Shown here: positions 60,791 to 64,000 of the stretch, piece after piece | Numbering within the stretch: position 1 is the stretch's first letter | Layout of the letters: each line of letters begins with the position of its first letter | NCBI RefSeq assembly: GCF_049316285.1 | Contig: NZ_JBMOXA010000012.1 | Location: 138,935-202,934 of the forward strand | DNA: 64,000 nt | Direction of reading: 5' to 3' | DNA from: Rhodoferax_B sp049316285 | GTDB lineage: Bacteria > Pseudomonadota > Gammaproteobacteria > Burkholderiales > Burkholderiaceae_C | Translations under genes and position numbers: made by a program | Notes under the pieces: model-generated | Told to the model about the DNA's origin: nothing | What the model saw: the letters and a program-made list of their open reading frames with translations, nothing else | Database searches by the model: none

Positions 60791-61561
60791 ATGGCAAAAG
60801 TATTCTGCGTAGCAAACCAAAAGGGCGGGGTGGGCAAGACCACCACCACGGTGAACCTGTGTGCCGGTTTGGCCAAGGTAGGCCAGCGCGTGTTGATGAT
60901 TGACCTGGATCCACAGGGCAATGCCACCATGGGTTCGGGCATAGACAAACGCACGCTGGAGCAAACGGTTTATGACGTGCTGCTCGAATCGTCGAGCATC
61001 GCCGAAGCGCGTGTGCGGTCCGACAAATGTGGTTACGACGTGCTGGGAGCCAGCCGCGATCTGGCCGGTGCGGAAGTGGAGCTGGTGGACTTGGAGCGGC
61101 GCGAGTCGCGATTAAAAGCCGCATTGGCGGTGGTAGGCCACGAGTACGACTTTGTGTTGATCGACTGTCCGCCGTCCTTGTCCATGCTCACGCTGAATGG
61201 TTTGTGTGCGGCCAACGGCGTGGTTGTACCCATGCAGTGTGAATACTTTGCGCTCGAAGGCCTGACCGATCTGGTCAACACCATCAAGCAGGTGCATGCC
61301 AACCTGAACAAAGACCTGGTCATCATTGGCCTGCTGCGCGTGATGTTCGACCCGCGTATCACTCTGCAGCAGCAGGTGAGCGACCAGTTGAAGGCGCATT
61401 TTGGTGACAAGGTTTTCAACTCGGTGATCCCGCGCAATGTGCGTTTGGCCGAGGCACCAAGCTACGGATTGCCGGGTGTGGTGTTCGACCCCTTGGCCAA
61501 GGGCAGCCAGGCGTATATCGAGTTTGCTGAAGAGATGGTCCAACGCATCAAGACGATGTGA
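60791..61561 (+). CDS. parA: Chromosome-partitioning ATPase ParA (Soj)
   Basis: A 256-residue Walker-type ATPase that moves ParB-parS complexes. It has the deviant Walker A KGGVGKTTTTVNL at residues 11-23, IDLDPQGNATMGSG, and Walker B FVLIDCPPSLSMLTLNGL. The short N-terminus (MAKVFCVANQ) is typical of chromosomal ParA rather than plasmid type Ia. It is followed by a hydrolase gene and then parB. Confidence 0.97.
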   Translation: MAKVFCVANQKGGVGKTTTTVNLCAGLAKVGQRVLMIDLDPQGNATMGSGIDKRTLEQTVYDVLLESSSIAEARVRSDKCGYDVLGASRDLAGAEVELVDLERRESRLKAALAVVGHEYDFVLIDCPPSLSMLTLNGLCAANGVVVPMQCEYFALEGLTDLVNTIKQVHANLNKDLVIIGLLRVMFDPRITLQQQVSDQLKAHFGDKVFNSVIPRNVRLAEAPSYGLPGVVFDPLAKGSQAYIEFAEEMVQRIKTM

Positions 61562-61633
61562 GCTAATCTGTAATGAAATATGCCTCTATTGCTTGCTGCA
61601 CAAGCGTAGACAGCTACTATTTATATAGTAAAC

Positions 61634-62206
61634 ATGGCCGTTAAAGTTCTACTCTTGCCAGGCTGGCAAAACTCCGGTCCGGGCCATTGGCAAACCGCAT
61701 GGGAAAGTTTGCACGGTGACCAGCGTGTGTTGCAGCACGACTGGCTGCAGCCGCTGCGTGGCGACTGGATCACTCATCTGGAAGAAGTGGTGCAGCAGCA
61801 AACCGAGCCGGTGTTGTTAGCGGCGCATAGCTTGGGCTGTCATTTAACGCTGGCCTGGGCCGCGTTGTCGCGCAACACCCAGCGTATTGCCGGTGCGTTG
61901 CTGGTGGCACCGCCCGATTTGTTGCAGGCCAACCTGCCGCCGCAGCTCTACAGTTGGCGCCCGCCGATGTGTACGCGCCTGCCATTTCCTGCCATGTTGG
62001 TGGCCTCTAGCAACGATCCGTTTTGCAGCCAGGCCGCCGCTGAGCAGTTGGCAAGCGATGCCGGTGCCACTTTTCACGCGGTCGGTGCACTGGGCCATAT
62101 CAATGCCGAATCTGGCCTGGGCGACTGGCCCGAGGGCCGGGCCTGGTTGCAGGCACTGGCCAAGCCAGCGGCCTCATCTTTTATCTCTCGTACAGAAAGC
62201 ACCTGA
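61634..62206 (+). CDS. RBBP9/YdeN-family small hydrolase
   Basis: A 190-residue serine hydrolase fold protein. It begins VKVLLLPGWQNSGPGHWQTAWE, the family signature. The nucleophile Ser is in LLAAHSLGCHLTLAWA, the Asp in VASSNDPFCS and the His in GALGHINAESGLGDWPEG. It sits between parA and parB, 3 bp before parB, and is presumably co-transcribed. The substrate and any link to segregation are unknown. Confidence 0.92.
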   Translation: MAVKVLLLPGWQNSGPGHWQTAWESLHGDQRVLQHDWLQPLRGDWITHLEEVVQQQTEPVLLAAHSLGCHLTLAWAALSRNTQRIAGALLVAPPDLLQANLPPQLYSWRPPMCTRLPFPAMLVASSNDPFCSQAAAEQLASDAGATFHAVGALGHINAESGLGDWPEGRAWLQALAKPAASSFISRTEST

Positions 62207-62209
62207 AGC

Positions 62210-63139
62210 ATGGTGACAAAGAAACCCAAGGGCTTGGGCCGTGGCCTGGAAGCTTTGCTCGGCCCGAAAGTCGATGAAACACCAGTCGCCGACAACGCTG
62301 CACTGAGCAAGCTGCCCAATGAGTTGCCACTGACCGAGATGCTGGCCGGCCAATACCAGCCGCGCACCCGCATGGACGAAGGGGCGCTGTACGAGTTGGC
62401 CGAGAGCATCAAGGTGCAGGGCATCATGCAGCCGATTCTGGTGCGCCAGTTGGCCAGTGGCGACAACGCCGGCAAGTACGAAATCATTGCGGGCGAACGA
62501 CGCTTCCGTGCGGCGCGCCTGGCTGGCTTGGAACGTGTGCCGGTGCTGGTGCGCGACGTCCCCGATGAGTCGGCTGCTGCCATGGCGCTGATCGAAAACA
62601 TCCAGCGCGAAGACCTCAATCCTCTAGAAGAAGCCCAAGGCCTGCAGCGCCTGGTGCGCGAGTTTGGCCACACCCATGAGCAAGCTGCACAAGCGGTAGG
62701 GCGCTCACGCAGCGCGGCCAGCAACCTGCTGCGTTTGCTGAACCTGGCCGACCCGGTGCAGACCATGCTGATGGCCGGTGACCTGGACATGGGCCACGCC
62801 CGTGCGCTGTTGGCGCTAGACCGGGCGAGCCAGATCACGGCGGGTAACCAGATCGCAGCGAAGAAGATGTCGGTGCGCGAAGCCGAGGGCCTGGTGAAGA
62901 AGCTCAGCGCTGAATTTGCACTGACCTCACCCAAGCCCAAGAAAGAAAAGTCGCGGGACCTGAAACGGGTGGAAGAAGAACTGTCCGACCTGCTCACCGC
63001 TGATGTGGAAATCCGTGTGAAGAAGCGCGTCAAGCGCCATGGCCGCACAGAAGAGCAGGGCGAAGTGATCATTCAGTTTGGCTCACTTGATGAGTTGAAC
63101 GGGCTGATCGACAAACTTTCACGCGGCGCCACCCGCTGA
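62210..63139 (+). CDS. parB: Chromosome-partitioning protein ParB (Spo0J)
   Basis: A 309-residue parS-binding CTPase. It starts KKPKGLGRGLEALLG, contains the Box II arginine patch GERRFRAARLAGLERVPVLVRD and ALIENIQREDLNPLEEAQGL, a helix-turn-helix EQAAQAVGRSRSAASNLLRLLNL, and a C-terminal dimerisation region GEVIIQFGSLDELNGLIDKL. Its predicted targets are the four parS sites 2-6 kb upstream. It starts 3 bp after the hydrolase gene. Confidence 0.97.
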   Translation: MVTKKPKGLGRGLEALLGPKVDETPVADNAALSKLPNELPLTEMLAGQYQPRTRMDEGALYELAESIKVQGIMQPILVRQLASGDNAGKYEIIAGERRFRAARLAGLERVPVLVRDVPDESAAAMALIENIQREDLNPLEEAQGLQRLVREFGHTHEQAAQAVGRSRSAASNLLRLLNLADPVQTMLMAGDLDMGHARALLALDRASQITAGNQIAAKKMSVREAEGLVKKLSAEFALTSPKPKKEKSRDLKRVEEELSDLLTADVEIRVKKRVKRHGRTEEQGEVIIQFGSLDELNGLIDKLSRGATR

Positions 63140-63144
63140 TACCG

Positions 63145-63882
63145 GTGTTGCGCAAGCTGCCTTGGCCGCTACCGGCACTGCTGGGCTGGGGCACGGCGTG
63201 GCTTCTTTTCTTGGGCGCGGGGCGGGCAGGGGCACCCGCAGCGCTGGCCCTGGGCCTGGCCACGGGCTGGGGCGTGCTCTGCAGCTTGCTGGGGCACACC
63301 TGGTGGCGCAGGACTTGGATCGCAGCCGGCTTTCCGTTGTCGGTGGTGTTGACCGGCGCTGCCGCCATTCCCACCTGGGCTTGGTTGATTCCTCTGGTGT
63401 TGTGCCTGTTGATCTACCCGCTGAATGCCTGGCGCGACGCGCCCATTTTCCCCACGCCTCGTAATGCTCTGGCGGATTTGCCACGCAAAGCATTGTTGGC
63501 GGAGGGTGCTTCTCTATTGGATGCCGGCTGCGGATTGGGCCATGGCCTCAAGGCATTGCGACTAGCGTACCCGGCCGCTCGTATCCACGGTATCGAATGG
63601 AGTTGGTTGCTCTGGGCGGTCTGCGCCATTCTGTGCCCGTTTGCCAAGGTGCGGCGCGGCGACATCTGGCGTGTGAGCTGGCAGGGCTACGCCATGGTCT
63701 ATCTCTTCCAGCGTCCGGAAAGCATGGCGCGGGCTTGGGAGAAGGCGCGTACTGATATGGGGGCTGGCACTTGGATGGTTAGCTTGGAGTTTGCGGTGCC
63801 CGATGTGCGCCCCAGCGCTGTTGTGACGGCGCCAGATGGTCGAAGTGTCTGGCTTTACCAAGTCCCAGCCGCCAAGCCTTGA
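63145..63882 (+). CDS. Membrane-anchored class I SAM methyltransferase
   Basis: A 245-residue protein. About four hydrophobic segments occupy residues 1-95 (LPALLGWGTAWLLFLGAGRAG..., LSVVLTGAAAIPTWAWLIPLVLCLLIYPLNAW). A methyltransferase-like domain follows with the SAM loop LLDAGCGLGHGLKALRLAYPAARIHGIEWS. It starts with GTG 5 bp after parB. The substrate is unknown; a gene of this kind between parB and the atp operon is typical of related betaproteobacteria. Confidence 0.85.
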   Translation: MLRKLPWPLPALLGWGTAWLLFLGAGRAGAPAALALGLATGWGVLCSLLGHTWWRRTWIAAGFPLSVVLTGAAAIPTWAWLIPLVLCLLIYPLNAWRDAPIFPTPRNALADLPRKALLAEGASLLDAGCGLGHGLKALRLAYPAARIHGIEWSWLLWAVCAILCPFAKVRRGDIWRVSWQGYAMVYLFQRPESMARAWEKARTDMGAGTWMVSLEFAVPDVRPSAVVTAPDGRSVWLYQVPAAKP

Positions 63883-63924
63883 GACGAGCGTCTTTTGGAT
63901 CTTTGGCAACTTTCTGCTCGCCAC

Positions 63925-63954
63925 TTGCGTTGTTGGTTCAAAAGGTGTTATAGT
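63925..63954 (+). promoter_or_regulatory. Sigma-70-like promoter for the next gene (probably atpI)
   Basis: TTGCGT at 63925-63930, an 18-bp spacer and TATAGT at 63949-63954. No coding start is seen before the window ends. The atp operon is expected here by comparison with related gene orders, which is inference. Confidence 0.5.
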
Positions 63955-64000
63955 CGAGGGCTCGGCTGATGACGAACAAGTTTGTGATTGGTTGGGGTGC

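Noticed and set aside
1..64000. tRNA, rRNA, CRISPR arrays, transposases and integrases
   Set aside because: None were seen when reading both strands; absence of a small RNA gene cannot be proven without a covariance search.

Overview
The window looks like an origin-proximal piece of a chromosome from a high-GC betaproteobacterium, most likely order Burkholderiales and probably a Comamonadaceae member of the Rhodoferax/Polaromonas type. This is inferred from protein character (Bug/TctC binding proteins, TRAP systems, the mnmG-rsmG-parA-parB order) and from an interspersed repeat found near stop codons. No rRNA, tRNA, insertion sequence or CRISPR array was seen.

Layout. 1-7.6 kb: end of a cyanase gene, then an acyl-CoA locus with an IclR regulator, two hotdog thioesterases, a Bug-type binding protein, an acyl-CoA ligase, a two-hotdog dehydratase and a class III CoA-transferase. 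The two main promoter regions share paired 18-bp operator-like sequences. 7.6-15.2 kb: a carbohydrate-acid locus with a four-carbon acid sugar kinase, a RuBisCO-like protein, a VOC protein, a TRAP transporter and a divergent LacI regulator. This resembles the kinase/RuBisCO-like branch of apionate (3-oxo-isoapionate) catabolism. 15.2-17 kb: an AT-richer island with one orphan gene. 17-29.3 kb: signalling (diguanylate cyclase, MHYT hybrid kinase) and housekeeping genes (ABC exporter, LysE, exported SurE, lipoprotein, RdgC, TetR). 29.4-41.5 kb: about 12 kb of minus-strand genes combining an FGGY kinase, a sugar ABC importer, a TauD-type dioxygenase, an Asp/Glu racemase-like protein, a GntR regulator and a spermidine/putrescine-type ABC importer. 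This looks like an uncharacterised uptake and catabolic locus.

41.8-47.8 kb: bactofilin, a hydrolase, and a copper system (cueR, copZ, copA). The copper genes flank a 1.25-kb non-coding region that looks like the replication origin. It holds two co-linear modules exactly 750 bp apart. Each has DnaA boxes, a 15-nt spacer, a (TAC)4TAT DnaA-trio-like tract and an AT-rich stretch. The gene-strand bias also changes here: 26 of 38 genes to the left are on the minus strand, and 12 of 17 to the right are on the plus strand.

47.8-64 kb: ene-reductase, MFS exporter, transglutaminase, chemoreceptor, GST, AraC regulator with aldehyde dehydrogenase, FMN reductase, then mnmG, rsmG, a LysE exporter, parA, a small hydrolase, parB and a membrane methyltransferase. 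Four full parS sites lie between 56.5 and 59.9 kb, two of them inside mnmG. The window ends in a promoter-like sequence for the next gene.
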